A DNA stretch of 64,000 nucleotides, from positions 332,790 through 396,789 of the forward strand of contig JAIEFE010000013.1 of the NCBI GenBank assembly GCA_029067085.1, in the 5' to 3' direction. The notes below the pieces were generated by a model. That model made no database searches, was not told where the DNA came from, and saw only the letters and a list, made by a program, of their open reading frames with translations. Position 1 is the stretch's first letter. Every line of letters begins with the position of its first letter. Shown here one piece after another: positions 42,035 through 50,757 of the stretch. Source of the DNA: Lachnospiraceae bacterium. Its GTDB lineage: Bacteria > Bacillota > Clostridia > Lachnospirales > Lachnospiraceae. Both the position numbers and the translations under genes were made by a program.

Positions 42035-42535
42035 TCATTTTATGATATCCGCAATTTGCTCTGCGACTTCTTCCGGACTTAACTCTGTTGTTTCAATGCA
42101 GGGATATGGAAAATCATCATAAAAATGGAATGTATTTTTTATCCCTCTTTCAATCCGTTCCGCCTCTCGACCATCACACTCACAGCGTCTTATATTTTCC
42201 TGCATGGAACATTTCAGTACAACGGGGAACAGTTCAAACTCGATTTCTTCTTTCAATTTGCAAATCACTGTATCAAAAATCCCTTTTCTCTCACCATGCC
42301 AACCATGTGTAAATACAATTTTATCAATATCCTCACAGAGCAGATAATTCTTGATCATACAATATATATTTTCTGTTACTGCCACTTTTGTTGCAGGAGT
42401 AAAAGGAAAAGGGTTGATTACCCGACACCAATCTGAATCTACATAAGCGCATCTCTTGTACCTGTTCAAAAAAGCTTTGGCGGTGGTACTTTTTCCTACA
42501 CCGTTTGAACCTAATATTACAATAAGTTTCTTCAC
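42035..42535 (-). CDS. P-loop kinase-like ATPase
   Basis: A 166-residue P-loop protein of the AAA_33 / shikimate-kinase-like kind. It starts KKLIVILGSNGVGKSTTAKA (Walker A GSNGVGKST) and continues with YVDSDWCRVINPFPF, KIVFTHGWHGERKG and a basic lid-like region (ENIRRCECDGREAERIERG). A small-molecule kinase is likely but the substrate is unknown. I choose the GTG at 42535, after GGAGGAAGATACAAGATC; the frame open to 42619 overlaps the nuclease gene. Confidence 0.78.
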   Translation of the reverse strand: MKKLIVILGSNGVGKSTTAKAFLNRYKRCAYVDSDWCRVINPFPFTPATKVAVTENIYCMIKNYLLCEDIDKIVFTHGWHGERKGIFDTVICKLKEEIEFELFPVVLKCSMQENIRRCECDGREAERIERGIKNTFHFYDDFPYPCIETTELSPEEVAEQIADIIK

Positions 42536-42578
42536 GATCTTGTATCTTCCTCCATAAATCTTTCCATGATCGGGTCTC

Positions 42579-43559
42579 TTATTTTTGGGCAAGTAATTCC
42601 TTCGCCGCTTGATAAGCATCCACTGTAGTTCCTAGCCCCTCACAGGCCCTCTCCAAATCCACGTGAAAGCTCTCCATGGCATGTTCTACATTGGAAAGTA
42701 AATTACGGGCAATCTCCTTCTGTGCACGCTCCAAGCCTTTCTCCATGCCCTTTCGAATTCCCCGCTCCTCCGCCCAATCTAACCGACGATAATAGTTATC
42801 AAGGGCCTCCAACTGCATCTGTGCCATCTCATCCGCCGTCAATTCTTTATAGGTAAATACACACTCTCTGATTGCATCGTTCTTTTCTGCCAACATCCGC
42901 ATCTCCTCCCATGTCTGTGCCTTAAAAAGACGTGCCCAGTGATAAAGTTCCTGCCATTTCTTCTCGTTCGCTTCGTTATCCAACTGATTTAATTGTAGCA
43001 CACGAATTGACACTTTGTCACTATATTTATGTGCGGTATCCAAATTATAAAAAAAGTAATCCAGATATAATTTTTTCGGAAAGTCTTTTGGCGTAAAGTC
43101 AAGAATTCCGATATGTATCGTCTCCTTCGCATCTAAATACTTTCCACCTTTTTCTAATTGATCAAACGTCCTGCACAGATAAGCCAAGGATCTTTCCGGC
43201 CAATTTCCCTCATCAAGGATCTGCATCTCGATATCCAAAATACGGTTATCGTTCAGTTCCAATTTCAGATCCAGCATCATCATTTTCTCATCAATCATGC
43301 CGCCAATTTCAATGGGATTTAATATTTTAATCTTCGCAACCTCCTCCATCCGCATATGGAGCAAAGCACATAGCAGCCCCTTTAATGCCGTCTGATTTCT
43401 CTGGAGTACAGCTTTAAACATAAAATCATTCGTCAACGGATACTTCAGTTTCCCCGTGGGGAGTTCCACTACACCGTTTCTCTCTGCCACACTGTCAATC
43501 TCTTTTTCCTTTTTCAAATCAATCCTCTCTTTCCAGAGGCTGATATATTCCGACCGCAT
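42579..43559 (-). CDS. Rpn-family PD-(D/E)XK nuclease
   Basis: A 326-residue protein of the Rpn/transposase_31-like family. It opens with PLTNDFMFKAVLQRNQTALK and carries the nuclease core MMMLDLKLELNDNRILDIEMQI with the Asp and Glu-x-Gln of the PD-(D/E)XK fold. FTPKDFPKKLYLDYFFYNL follows. The C-terminal part is a charged coiled coil (GIRKGMEKGLERAQKEI) as in other members. E. coli relatives promote recombination by DNA cleavage; others are linked to phage defence or domesticated transposons. A TTG at 43514 after GAGAGGATTGAT is an alternative start. Confidence 0.86.
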   Translation of the reverse strand: MRSEYISLWKERIDLKKEKEIDSVAERNGVVELPTGKLKYPLTNDFMFKAVLQRNQTALKGLLCALLHMRMEEVAKIKILNPIEIGGMIDEKMMMLDLKLELNDNRILDIEMQILDEGNWPERSLAYLCRTFDQLEKGGKYLDAKETIHIGILDFTPKDFPKKLYLDYFFYNLDTAHKYSDKVSIRVLQLNQLDNEANEKKWQELYHWARLFKAQTWEEMRMLAEKNDAIRECVFTYKELTADEMAQMQLEALDNYYRRLDWAEERGIRKGMEKGLERAQKEIARNLLSNVEHAMESFHVDLERACEGLGTTVDAYQAAKELLAQK

Positions 43560-43788
43560 AACAGATTACTCCATGCCAACAATATAAAAACCTCTTTTCT
43601 TCTGTTTTCAGTTACTCTCGGAAGCTCTGAGCGAAACGCTCTTAATGATGCCGTCAGGCAAAAGATAAAAAAGAATTTCCAAGTGATACCAGAATAGCAC
43701 ATTCGGGAAGACTATGCAAGCCTCCCCGAAACTTATATTTTTTTCTTAAAAATCCATTACAATCAGAGAGTTCACATGTATTCGTACC

Positions 43789-44358
43789 TTATATATCATT
43801 GAAATCAGTCTGTTTGTTTACTGTGATCCAATATCTTTTCATCTTACAACCATCAACATCTATCGTTTTCTCATAAACGCCGCCGTTAGCAAGTATTGTT
43901 TTTTCGCTGGCTATGTTTTTAACATCACATGTAATAAGAAGTTTTGGTATTCCCAACGCTTTCGCATTCTGTATATTCAACCGAAGCATTTCCTTAGCAT
44001 ATCCCTTACCGCGTTCAGAAGGACGCACTGAATATCCACAGTGTCCACCCCATGTTCCAAGAATAGGATGGTTGATATGGTGACGTAAATCTATAATACC
44101 TATCACCTTGTTATCCTTCTTGCGAACAGCTAAATACATATGTGACGGAACCGTTGCTCCCACCTCGCCACACGTTTCTTCCTTCTTTCTAAGCTCACAT
44201 ATCTTTATCCACTCATCAGCCGACTTGCTTTCCTCAAGTGATATACAGCCGGCAAACCGGTCTTCGTTTTCTGCATCAAAGTCCAAAATTTCCTGACGAA
44301 ACTTCCATATCTCATTGGCATATTCTATTCCTGGTTCTATCAATGCAATTTGTTCCAA
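43789..44358 (-). CDS. GNAT acetyltransferase
   Basis: A 189-residue N-acetyltransferase with DNKVIGIIDLRHHINHPI, the acetyl-CoA loop YSVRPSERGKGYAKEML, and the late motif SEKTILANGGVYEK. The N-terminus is longer than in small GNATs. The start is TTG at 44358 with GAGG eight bases upstream. It is 24 bases after the methyltransferase gene and probably in the same transcript. The substrate is unknown. Confidence 0.88.
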   Translation of the reverse strand: MEQIALIEPGIEYANEIWKFRQEILDFDAENEDRFAGCISLEESKSADEWIKICELRKKEETCGEVGATVPSHMYLAVRKKDNKVIGIIDLRHHINHPILGTWGGHCGYSVRPSERGKGYAKEMLRLNIQNAKALGIPKLLITCDVKNIASEKTILANGGVYEKTIDVDGCKMKRYWITVNKQTDFNDI

Positions 44359-44382
44359 GTATGAGTCCTCTTTCTTTTCATA

Positions 44383-45165
44383 TTATTTCATCATCTTTAT
44401 GGCCTTTGTTGCCATTGATGTATTGATATATGCATCAAATGTTGAAGATCCACGATCTTCATAGAATCCTGCTATTACGAACCCTGCAGAAATCTGACCC
44501 TGAATCTGATCTTCTAAAGTATGTGCCCAGATAAAGCCATCTTCTTCTGCAATCTTTTTAATTACAGGATTATCAAGATGCTCAACATCAGCATAAGGAA
44601 TAGAATATTTTAACTCTAACTGTCCTTTTTCCATCTTTTCCGGATCAAAAATATATTCTAAAGGAAGTCCAAAGCCTGCTAACAATATACCATCCTTTTT
44701 CAAAACTCTTGCACATTCTTTCCATACCGGAATAACGCTGTCTACATAACCGTTTGACCATGGATGGACGATTAAGTCAAATGTTTCATCTTCAAATGCA
44801 GATAGATCTTGCATATTTCCCTGTACTGTTTTTATATTTAGGTTATCACGCTTTGCAACAAATATATCCTTTTGCAATTGCTTTGCACTATTATCAAATA
44901 CTGTAACATCAGCACCTGCGGCTGCTAAAATTGGTCCTTGCTGACCACCTCCACTTGCGAGACATAGAATTTTCTTCCTTTCAAGTTCCTTTGGAAACCA
45001 GTCCTTTGGAACAGCTTTCTTTGGAGTCAACACAATTGACCAATTCCCGTTTCTGGCTTCTTCAATATCTTCCGAAGAAACGGGAATTGACCACATATCA
45101 TTATCCTCGGACCTCTTATCCCATATCAACTCATTATCTTTTATATAATTGCCTTTATACTCCAT
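44383..45165 (-). CDS. Class I SAM-dependent methyltransferase
   Basis: A 260-residue methyltransferase with motif I ILCLASGGGQQGPILAAAG, motif II ADVTVFDNSAKQLQKD, VQGNMQDLSAFEDETFDLIV and a post-motif region YVDSVIPVWKECARVLKKDG. The N-terminus (DMWSIPVSSEDIEEARNGN) is typical of a Firmicute Methyltransf_11 group. The substrate is unknown. ATG at 45165 follows GCGGTGAA. Followed by the GNAT gene. Confidence 0.9.
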   Translation of the reverse strand: MEYKGNYIKDNELIWDKRSEDNDMWSIPVSSEDIEEARNGNWSIVLTPKKAVPKDWFPKELERKKILCLASGGGQQGPILAAAGADVTVFDNSAKQLQKDIFVAKRDNLNIKTVQGNMQDLSAFEDETFDLIVHPWSNGYVDSVIPVWKECARVLKKDGILLAGFGLPLEYIFDPEKMEKGQLELKYSIPYADVEHLDNPVIKKIAEEDGFIWAHTLEDQIQGQISAGFVIAGFYEDRGSSTFDAYINTSMATKAIKMMK

Positions 45166-45228
45166 TTCACCGCATTTCCCCTGTAATTTAATTAATCGAA
45201 GTAAACAGCGCGTAAAATCTTGATTTTC

Positions 45229-46254
45229 TTATACGCTGACCTTCCCCGCCAGCACGTTCTTATAGTCCTCCAGATTTTTCTCCAGAAGCGTTGGCGTATC
45301 CAGCCCGTAAGGACAATGCCCCTTGCACTTGTTACAGTGCAGGCAGTTCTCGATCTTTCCCATCTTCTCCTGCCACTCATCGCCCAGATATCCCGCCGAG
45401 GGAGCCCTCCGAAGAAGCAGGGACATCCTTGCACACATACTGATCTCAATCCCCACCGGGCAGGGCATACAGTATCCGCAGCCTCTGCAGAACTCGCCCA
45501 AGAGCTCCGCTCTGTCCTTTTCGATCAACGCCTTAATCCCTTCCGTCATGACAGGCGGATTATCTATGTAGGATAAAAATTCGTCAAGTTCCGCCTCTCT
45601 CTGCACACCCCAGATTGGCAGTACATTATCATACTGCGCCAGATACGCGTAAGCCGCTGCCGAATTGGTGATCAGACCACCTGAGAGCGCTTTCATGGCG
45701 ATAAAACCCATATCCGCCGCCTTACACTTCTCCACCAGTTCGACATCCTTATCGGTCGCCAGATAGCAGAAAGGGAACTGTAGCGTCTCATAGAGTCCGC
45801 TTTCAATGGCCTCATGCGCTACTGTCAGCCGATGGTTTGTGATCCCGATGTGTCTGATCTTACCCTGTTCCTTTGCCTGAAGTGCAGCATCATACAGCCC
45901 GCTTTCATCCCCAGGCTTCGGACAGAAGGCCGGATTATGGAACTGATAGATATCGATATAATCCGTTTTGAGATTTTCAAGACTGGTCTCCAGGTCCTTC
46001 CAGAATGCATCCGCATTCTGTGCTCCCGTCTTAGTGGCAATAAAGACCTTCTCCCGCATTCCATCAAAAGCAAGACCTACTTTATGCTCACTGTCCGAAT
46101 ACCATCTGGCCGTATCGAAAAACGTCATCCCGTTCTCATAGGCTTTCCTGAGAAGCTTCACCGCCTCCTCATCGGAAACCCTCTGGATCGGCAATGCGCC
46201 GAAGGCATTTTTATTTGTCACAATCTCTGTTTTTCCAAGTCTTACTGTCTGCAT
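45229..46254 (-). CDS. Aldo/keto reductase with C-terminal 4Fe-4S ferredoxin domain
   Basis: A 341-residue protein. Residues 1-235 are an aldo/keto reductase (GMTFFDTARWYSDSEHKVG with the catalytic Tyr, IDIYQFHNP, IRHIGITNH). Residues 250-325 form an iron-sulfur domain with CRGCGYCMPCPVGIEISMC and CLHCNKCKGHCPYGLDTP, enough Cys for two clusters. The family is a ferredoxin-linked reductase of unknown substrate. It lies 36 bases after the TerY-C gene and ends the long rnf/TerY-P array, so it may share its redox chemistry. ATG follows GAGGAGAATAAG. Confidence 0.9.
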   Translation of the reverse strand: MQTVRLGKTEIVTNKNAFGALPIQRVSDEEAVKLLRKAYENGMTFFDTARWYSDSEHKVGLAFDGMREKVFIATKTGAQNADAFWKDLETSLENLKTDYIDIYQFHNPAFCPKPGDESGLYDAALQAKEQGKIRHIGITNHRLTVAHEAIESGLYETLQFPFCYLATDKDVELVEKCKAADMGFIAMKALSGGLITNSAAAYAYLAQYDNVLPIWGVQREAELDEFLSYIDNPPVMTEGIKALIEKDRAELLGEFCRGCGYCMPCPVGIEISMCARMSLLLRRAPSAGYLGDEWQEKMGKIENCLHCNKCKGHCPYGLDTPTLLEKNLEDYKNVLAGKVSV

Positions 46255-46290
46255 CTTATTCTCCTCTTCCTATCCTTACTCTTTATTCCT

Positions 46291-46641
46291 CTACAAATCG
46301 CCGCCTGATCCGAACCCGGAACCGTCATAAGCGCCAAGCGTCCCTGACAGGCCGCACCAGTTACATGTAAAATGCGTGTCATTCCCGTTATGGCAGTTCA
46401 ATTTACCGCAGTTACAGATCACAAAATCCTTCGTCCTGCAATACGGGCAGCCCGGATACCCGCTCTCAGGAACAATCTGTCCGACAATCTTTGTCTGATC
46501 ATAATGTTCCCTCTTTGCAGCCGCCTCCTTTACCGGAAACGCCCAAGTATACTTCCATCCGTCCCCCATCTTTTCGAAACGGACACCATATATGTTTCCT
46601 CCCTCTTTACACTTACACAGAGCAATACGCGCTTCCATCAT
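46291..46641 (-). CDS. TerY-C metal-binding protein
   Basis: A 116-residue cysteine-rich protein. An N-terminal strand-rich part (LCKCKEGGNIYGVRFEK, WKYTWAFPVKEA) precedes a zinc-ribbon-like core (GCPYCRTKDFVICNCGKLNC, FTCNWCG) and a Gly-rich tail. It matches the TerY-C domain that elsewhere is fused to the C-terminus of TerY-like VWA proteins. Here it is a separate gene in the same cluster. The start at 46641 is chosen because AAAGGAGCGAGGC precedes it. It lies 30 bases after the PP2C gene. Confidence 0.83.
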   Translation of the reverse strand: MMEARIALCKCKEGGNIYGVRFEKMGDGWKYTWAFPVKEAAAKREHYDQTKIVGQIVPESGYPGCPYCRTKDFVICNCGKLNCHNGNDTHFTCNWCGLSGTLGAYDGSGFGSGGDL

Positions 46642-46671
46642 TACAGCCTCGCTCCTTTCCAAGCATACAGT

Positions 46672-47502
46672 TTATCGAGCCTGCGGCACTTCATAGGCAA
46701 ACAGCGCCGTGATATCGTCACCGCATCCCATTTCGCTGGTCTCCTGAAGCCATGTTTTCAACTGGTCGGACACAGCCTTCACCCCGTGTTCTTTCAGCAG
46801 GATATAGTAATCCATACATGTTTTCTTAAATTCGTCATCATCTCTATAGCTGTTGGCAAGTCCGTCCGAGGAGAGCATGTACATAACGGGCATACTCTCC
46901 TTTTCTTCGCGTTTCCGAATCAGTGTGATGGCCTTTTTCCAGGACTCCGCCTTGCTGAGTGAATGAGTTTCCGTGCCGAGAATCTTATCACCCTCGATCA
47001 TGTGATATACCCCGTGCTCCGACACTTTCACGATATCACCATCACCAAGCTGGAAAGCAAAGAGAAATTGCTCTGTAATGACCAGACCAAGCAGCGTACT
47101 CCCGTAAAGCTTATAAACTGCCCCTTTATCCTTATTTTTGTCTGCATCCAAAGGGATCTCACGCTTGCATCTGGTATGAAGTCTCAGGATTCTGCGTTTC
47201 CACTCAGCGTCTATCTCCTGCGCTATTTTGGTATCGCCCTCCCGTTTCAAAAAGGTAAACAGCATTTCCTGCTGTCCGGCATAGGTTTCCAGATAATCTC
47301 CCATTATTTTGCAAAATACATTGACGGCTGCAAAGGAGCCTGCCTTACTGTAAGGACAGGAATCGCTTCCATGTCCGTCAGCCACCGCCAAAATCACCGG
47401 TCCAGACTCTTCTACCACTTTTTTCAGGCTGTCCTGACACTCCCTGCCGTTTCGAATATGGGATGCGCCCTGTACCGATGCGCCGAATACGCTTCGTATC
47501 AT
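46672..47502 (-). CDS. PP2C-family protein Ser/Thr phosphatase
   Basis: A 276-residue phosphatase with the PP2C metal-binding motifs: VADGHGSDSC (Asp42-Gly-His-Gly-Ser46), GDGDIVK, MLSSDGLANSY and CGDDITALF. N-terminal GASHIRNGRECQDS is the usual start motif. It should remove phosphate from the targets of the kinase at 49439. The ATG at 47502 follows AAAGGATGTTGCAT; the longer frame starts at a TTG without better signals. Gap to the VWA gene is 14 bases. Confidence 0.9.
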   Translation of the reverse strand: MIRSVFGASVQGASHIRNGRECQDSLKKVVEESGPVILAVADGHGSDSCPYSKAGSFAAVNVFCKIMGDYLETYAGQQEMLFTFLKREGDTKIAQEIDAEWKRRILRLHTRCKREIPLDADKNKDKGAVYKLYGSTLLGLVITEQFLFAFQLGDGDIVKVSEHGVYHMIEGDKILGTETHSLSKAESWKKAITLIRKREEKESMPVMYMLSSDGLANSYRDDDEFKKTCMDYYILLKEHGVKAVSDQLKTWLQETSEMGCGDDITALFAYEVPQAR

Positions 47503-47516
47503 ATGCAACATCCTTT

Positions 47517-48230
47517 CTACCAGACATCACCTTCCTGAATATCATCCAAGTCGGGAATACTGCCTCCCAGATCAACAATAACCGGTGCTTCCCCGTCCTG
47601 TCCTGCCGCATCTGCCGCGATACTAGCCGGCGCCGATACCAGAGAGGCCGCTGTGGACGCCCATTTGATCATCTTGGTGAGAGCCGCCGCGTTATTAGCC
47701 TGCAGCACCAGTTCCTTATTTCCCGTAAATTCCTCTAAAACAGTATCGTCTGCATCCTGCCCGATGGAGATAGCAATCTTGACAGCCTTCTTGCCCCAGG
47801 GCAGCTTCTTTAACTCCGCCAGTGCCTTTTTATAATCATCCGTGGGCTGTCCGTCGGATAAAAGCACCAATACAGGCGGAAGCGCCCTGTCTGACATAGG
47901 CGGAATCGTAAGCTGTGCCGCAAGAAGTTCAAAGGCCTTTCCCAAATCTGTTACTCCAACAGCCTCCAGATCGTCCCATGCAAAATCCTCCACTTTAATC
48001 GGATCGCTGGTCACCCATGACGCTCCGGTGGAAAATTTCAAAGTCCTGATCATCAACTGCGCGTTTGGATTATTTTCCGCCGCAGATACCATCTCCGGTA
48101 TGGTGGACTGGATGGCATGATTCACCGTGCCGATCTTCTCTCCGTACATGGAACCGGAACAATCCACGATCCAAAAAAAATGAAGCGGTCTGCTCGCCAA
48201 TTCTCCTCCCGGTCTTTTCATTTCTCCCAT
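47517..48230 (-). CDS. TerY-like VWA domain protein
   Basis: A 237-residue von Willebrand A protein. The metal-ion site is intact: IVDCSGSMYGEKIG (Asp23-Cys-Ser-Gly-Ser27), GVTDLGKAF and LLSDGQPTDDY. It resembles TerY of tellurite-resistance and phage-response clusters. It lacks the C-terminal TerY-C ribbon, which is encoded separately at 46291. The C-terminus is acidic (DLDDIQEGDVW). ATG follows AAGGAGGAACGATT. Lies between the leucine-rich repeat gene and the PP2C gene. Confidence 0.9.
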   Translation of the reverse strand: MGEMKRPGGELASRPLHFFWIVDCSGSMYGEKIGTVNHAIQSTIPEMVSAAENNPNAQLMIRTLKFSTGASWVTSDPIKVEDFAWDDLEAVGVTDLGKAFELLAAQLTIPPMSDRALPPVLVLLSDGQPTDDYKKALAELKKLPWGKKAVKIAISIGQDADDTVLEEFTGNKELVLQANNAAALTKMIKWASTAASLVSAPASIAADAAGQDGEAPVIVDLGGSIPDLDDIQEGDVW

Positions 48231-48248
48231 AATCGTTCCTCCTTCACT

Positions 48249-49442
48249 TTACGCCCTCGCGCATCTGATCTGTTGTGCTCTGGCATACTGCATTGCGTAT
48301 GAACCTGCATTACACCGGATCGTAAAACCGTCATGTCTCTCTTTCGGTTCCCCGAAAGTCTTCAGAAAACCGGTCCCTTTCCCGCCGCCGATCTCGATGA
48401 CGGAATCAGGAATATAAATGCTTTCCAGACTTTTGCAGCCTGCAAAAGCGCCCTCTTCGATACTTATTACCCCTTCCGGGAGATCAACTGTCTGCAGATC
48501 ATCGCAGCCTTCAAAGGCTGATATCCTGATCACATCCAGTTCCTGTGGCAATATTACTTCCCGGAGATTTTTACACCAGCGGAAGGTGTTTTCCCTGATC
48601 TCTTTCATTTTGTCCGGCAATACCACCCGCCGAAGCTGCCCACAACTGGCAAAACTGTTCTCTCCGATATATTTCACACTGTTTGGTATCGTGACCTCCT
48701 CCAGACCACTGTACTCAAAGGCGCCCTCATATTTTGTCTGGCTGCCCAATATTTTGGGACACCCCGTTTCATCCGTGGTGCCGATACGCCGTAGCGACTC
48801 CGGCAGTTCCACTTTTTTCAATTCCCTGCAGTTTAGAAAGACACCGTTTCCCAGGATTTCAATGCCATCGGAAACAATGATCTTCTCAATGCCGACACAA
48901 CCCTTAAAGGCATAATTCCCGACCGCAATCACTTTTTTCCCCTCAATGATATTGGGAATCACCACAACAGGCTCATCAAAATCAATAAATTTTAGAATTC
49001 TAAGTCCTCTTGGCGTCTCCTCATATTCGTACAAACTGTCGCTCTCACTGGGAAGCCACTCCCTTTCAGCAGATGGAGACGCTTCCCGATCTCTTACAGC
49101 AGTGGACGTTTTATCGTCTCTATCATCCATGGCCAGTCCCATTGCCTTTACCCATGTCGTGACGGCAGCCTCTGCGCTTTTTGTCCTAATATCATATCCC
49201 ATCTCAATGGATCTGACAAAGCGGTGCAGCGTTATTTTATCGATCTGTCCAATGCCTCTCATTTCAGCGACAATACCGTCGTCATATACGATCATCAGCA
49301 GATTTCTTTTCCTTCTGTCCTGCGGAAAAAAATCCAAAAGAAGAGCCTGCAGTCTCTTTCTGTCAGAAAGCGCGTCGGGATAGTCATGTATCATACCCGC
49401 CAAAACCTTATCGTCTTCCATATCCGTTATCATGCTCCTCAA
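48249..49442 (-). CDS. Leucine-rich repeat protein of the phosphorylation cluster
   Basis: A 397-residue protein with three parts. Residues 1-110 are helical (LSDRKRLQALLLDFF, RKRNLLMIVYDDGIVAEM, AEAAVTTWVKAMGL) and resemble a small helical module found at the ends of many bacterial signalling proteins. A Ser/Asp/Glu-rich linker follows (about 110-140). Residues 150-380 are BspA-type leucine-rich repeats (VGNYAFKGCVGIEKIIV, NGVFLNCRELKKVELPESL, SFASCGQLRRVVLPDKM). There is no signal peptide, so it is cytoplasmic. The TTG at 49442 has GGAG eight bases upstream and overlaps the kinase stop (TTGA). It may be a substrate or scaffold. Confidence 0.85.
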   Translation of the reverse strand: MRSMITDMEDDKVLAGMIHDYPDALSDRKRLQALLLDFFPQDRRKRNLLMIVYDDGIVAEMRGIGQIDKITLHRFVRSIEMGYDIRTKSAEAAVTTWVKAMGLAMDDRDDKTSTAVRDREASPSAEREWLPSESDSLYEYEETPRGLRILKFIDFDEPVVVIPNIIEGKKVIAVGNYAFKGCVGIEKIIVSDGIEILGNGVFLNCRELKKVELPESLRRIGTTDETGCPKILGSQTKYEGAFEYSGLEEVTIPNSVKYIGENSFASCGQLRRVVLPDKMKEIRENTFRWCKNLREVILPQELDVIRISAFEGCDDLQTVDLPEGVISIEEGAFAGCKSLESIYIPDSVIEIGGGKGTGFLKTFGEPKERHDGFTIRCNAGSYAMQYARAQQIRCARA

Positions 49443-50737
49443 TGAAATTCTCCTGTCAGTTGTCCGAAGTCAATCTTCGTGTCTCTGACGATAGCCGCCG
49501 AGCGGCCCTGCGGTACAGGAACCTGTGTCCCGTCCGCCTTGATGTAAGTCCAGTTATCTTTAGACAGATTTCTCATGCCCCACAGTTTCGGATTGTCGGG
49601 ATTCTGCACCACCTCACCGACTATGGTCTCCATATCATAATTCCCGGTAATATGGTGTTGATACAATTTCGTATTGGACATCAGCAGTATACTGCTTTTG
49701 CCGATCACGATCTTAGGCGGAACCGTTACCGCCTTCTGGCATCCCCAGCAGATATGCGCCGCACCGTTTACCTCTTTCTGTGCATCATAAAACACCTCGC
49801 TGCCGCAGTTTGGACAGAGCATGATACCGGACATGAGGTTCGCAAAGGTCTCCATCCATTTGCCCTCCGTAATCCGACGGTTGGGCTGCCCGAGCCCCAC
49901 GGTAAAGGAGGTGGTGAACAGATCCCGAAGCTGTTGCGGATACAGTTCCCAGAAAATAAGGGCATTGTCCTGATAGCCGGCAAGGGGTCTGTTGTCATCG
50001 TTATCCGGATCAAAGATAAACAGCGGATCTGTTCCGTACAGCATATTCATGGCATGAATATCCATGCATTTGATCCGCGCCTCTCTCTTGCCCTCTAAAG
50101 GATGGTTCAGCATAAACATATAAAACAGCAGCACCGCCAAAGAAAAGAGATCCGTATTTCGGGACGGTTTCGCTTTTCCCGTCACAATTTCAGGAGCCAT
50201 AAAACGGGGTGTGCCGTACACACCGGTTTTCGCCCCGTTATAGGAAACATTATCGTTGTCGCAGATCAGGACATCTCCAGTATCAGGATCAAAAAAGACA
50301 TTACCAAAAGAAATATCCCGGTAACTGTATCCCTTTCCGTGCAGCGCATGATATCCCCTGGTCAGATGATAGGCGGCCCTGCACAGACAGTAAAAGGAAG
50401 GCTCCGCCTTTCTCTTCATCATATCCACTATGCTTCTGTAATTCTTCGGGCGAAGCGGCATGATATAACCAAAAGACTCCCCATAGGCTCTGAAAATCAT
50501 ATCCTGAGGCCACAGGAAAGATTGATCCGGCGGGCCGCTCTGGATCAGATTATCCAAAATCTCCTTCTGGTTTTCAGTCGCGGTATTCTTATAATACCAT
50601 TTCAGGGCATACGGCTTATGATCTGCCTCTACCGAATAGACTTCCCCCTGTCCGCCGGCTCCAAGCAGCTGCTTGACCGTATACTTATTACCGCTCTCAG
50701 AGGTGAGAATCGTTCCGCTTTTCAACTGTCCTTCCAT
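49439..50737 (-). CDS. Ser/Thr protein kinase with zinc ribbon and FHA-like tail
   Basis: A 432-residue kinase of the type found with TerY genes. The kinase domain (about 17-300) has GAGGQGEVY (26-34), Lys46 in ALKWYY, the catalytic loop YRDISFGN (Asp141), DND at 160-162 in place of DFG, and MAPEI. A zinc ribbon follows (Cys308, Cys311, Cys330, Cys333). The last 95 residues (IVIGKSSILLMSNTKLY, PKLWGMRNLSKDNWTYIK) look beta-rich and FHA-like. The ATG at 50737 follows AAGGAGAACAGGATC. The gene starts 20 bases after the rnfB stop. Confidence 0.9.
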   Translation of the reverse strand: MEGQLKSGTILTSESGNKYTVKQLLGAGGQGEVYSVEADHKPYALKWYYKNTATENQKEILDNLIQSGPPDQSFLWPQDMIFRAYGESFGYIMPLRPKNYRSIVDMMKRKAEPSFYCLCRAAYHLTRGYHALHGKGYSYRDISFGNVFFDPDTGDVLICDNDNVSYNGAKTGVYGTPRFMAPEIVTGKAKPSRNTDLFSLAVLLFYMFMLNHPLEGKREARIKCMDIHAMNMLYGTDPLFIFDPDNDDNRPLAGYQDNALIFWELYPQQLRDLFTTSFTVGLGQPNRRITEGKWMETFANLMSGIMLCPNCGSEVFYDAQKEVNGAAHICWGCQKAVTVPPKIVIGKSSILLMSNTKLYQHHITGNYDMETIVGEVVQNPDNPKLWGMRNLSKDNWTYIKADGTQVPVPQGRSAAIVRDTKIDFGQLTGEFH

Positions 50738-50757
50738 GATCCTGTTCTCCTTATTTT

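Noticed and set aside
43560..43788. A 62-codon frame and a possible hairpin between the Rpn nuclease and the acetyltransferase
   Set aside because: No ribosome binding site or similarity; the hairpin around 43703-43730 lacks a U-tract in the gene direction. The interval otherwise shows nothing.
46372..47538. Plus-strand frames (46372-46962, 46963-47538) opposite the PP2C and TerY-C genes
   Set aside because: The minus-strand genes carry intact metal-binding motifs; these frames have no signals of their own.
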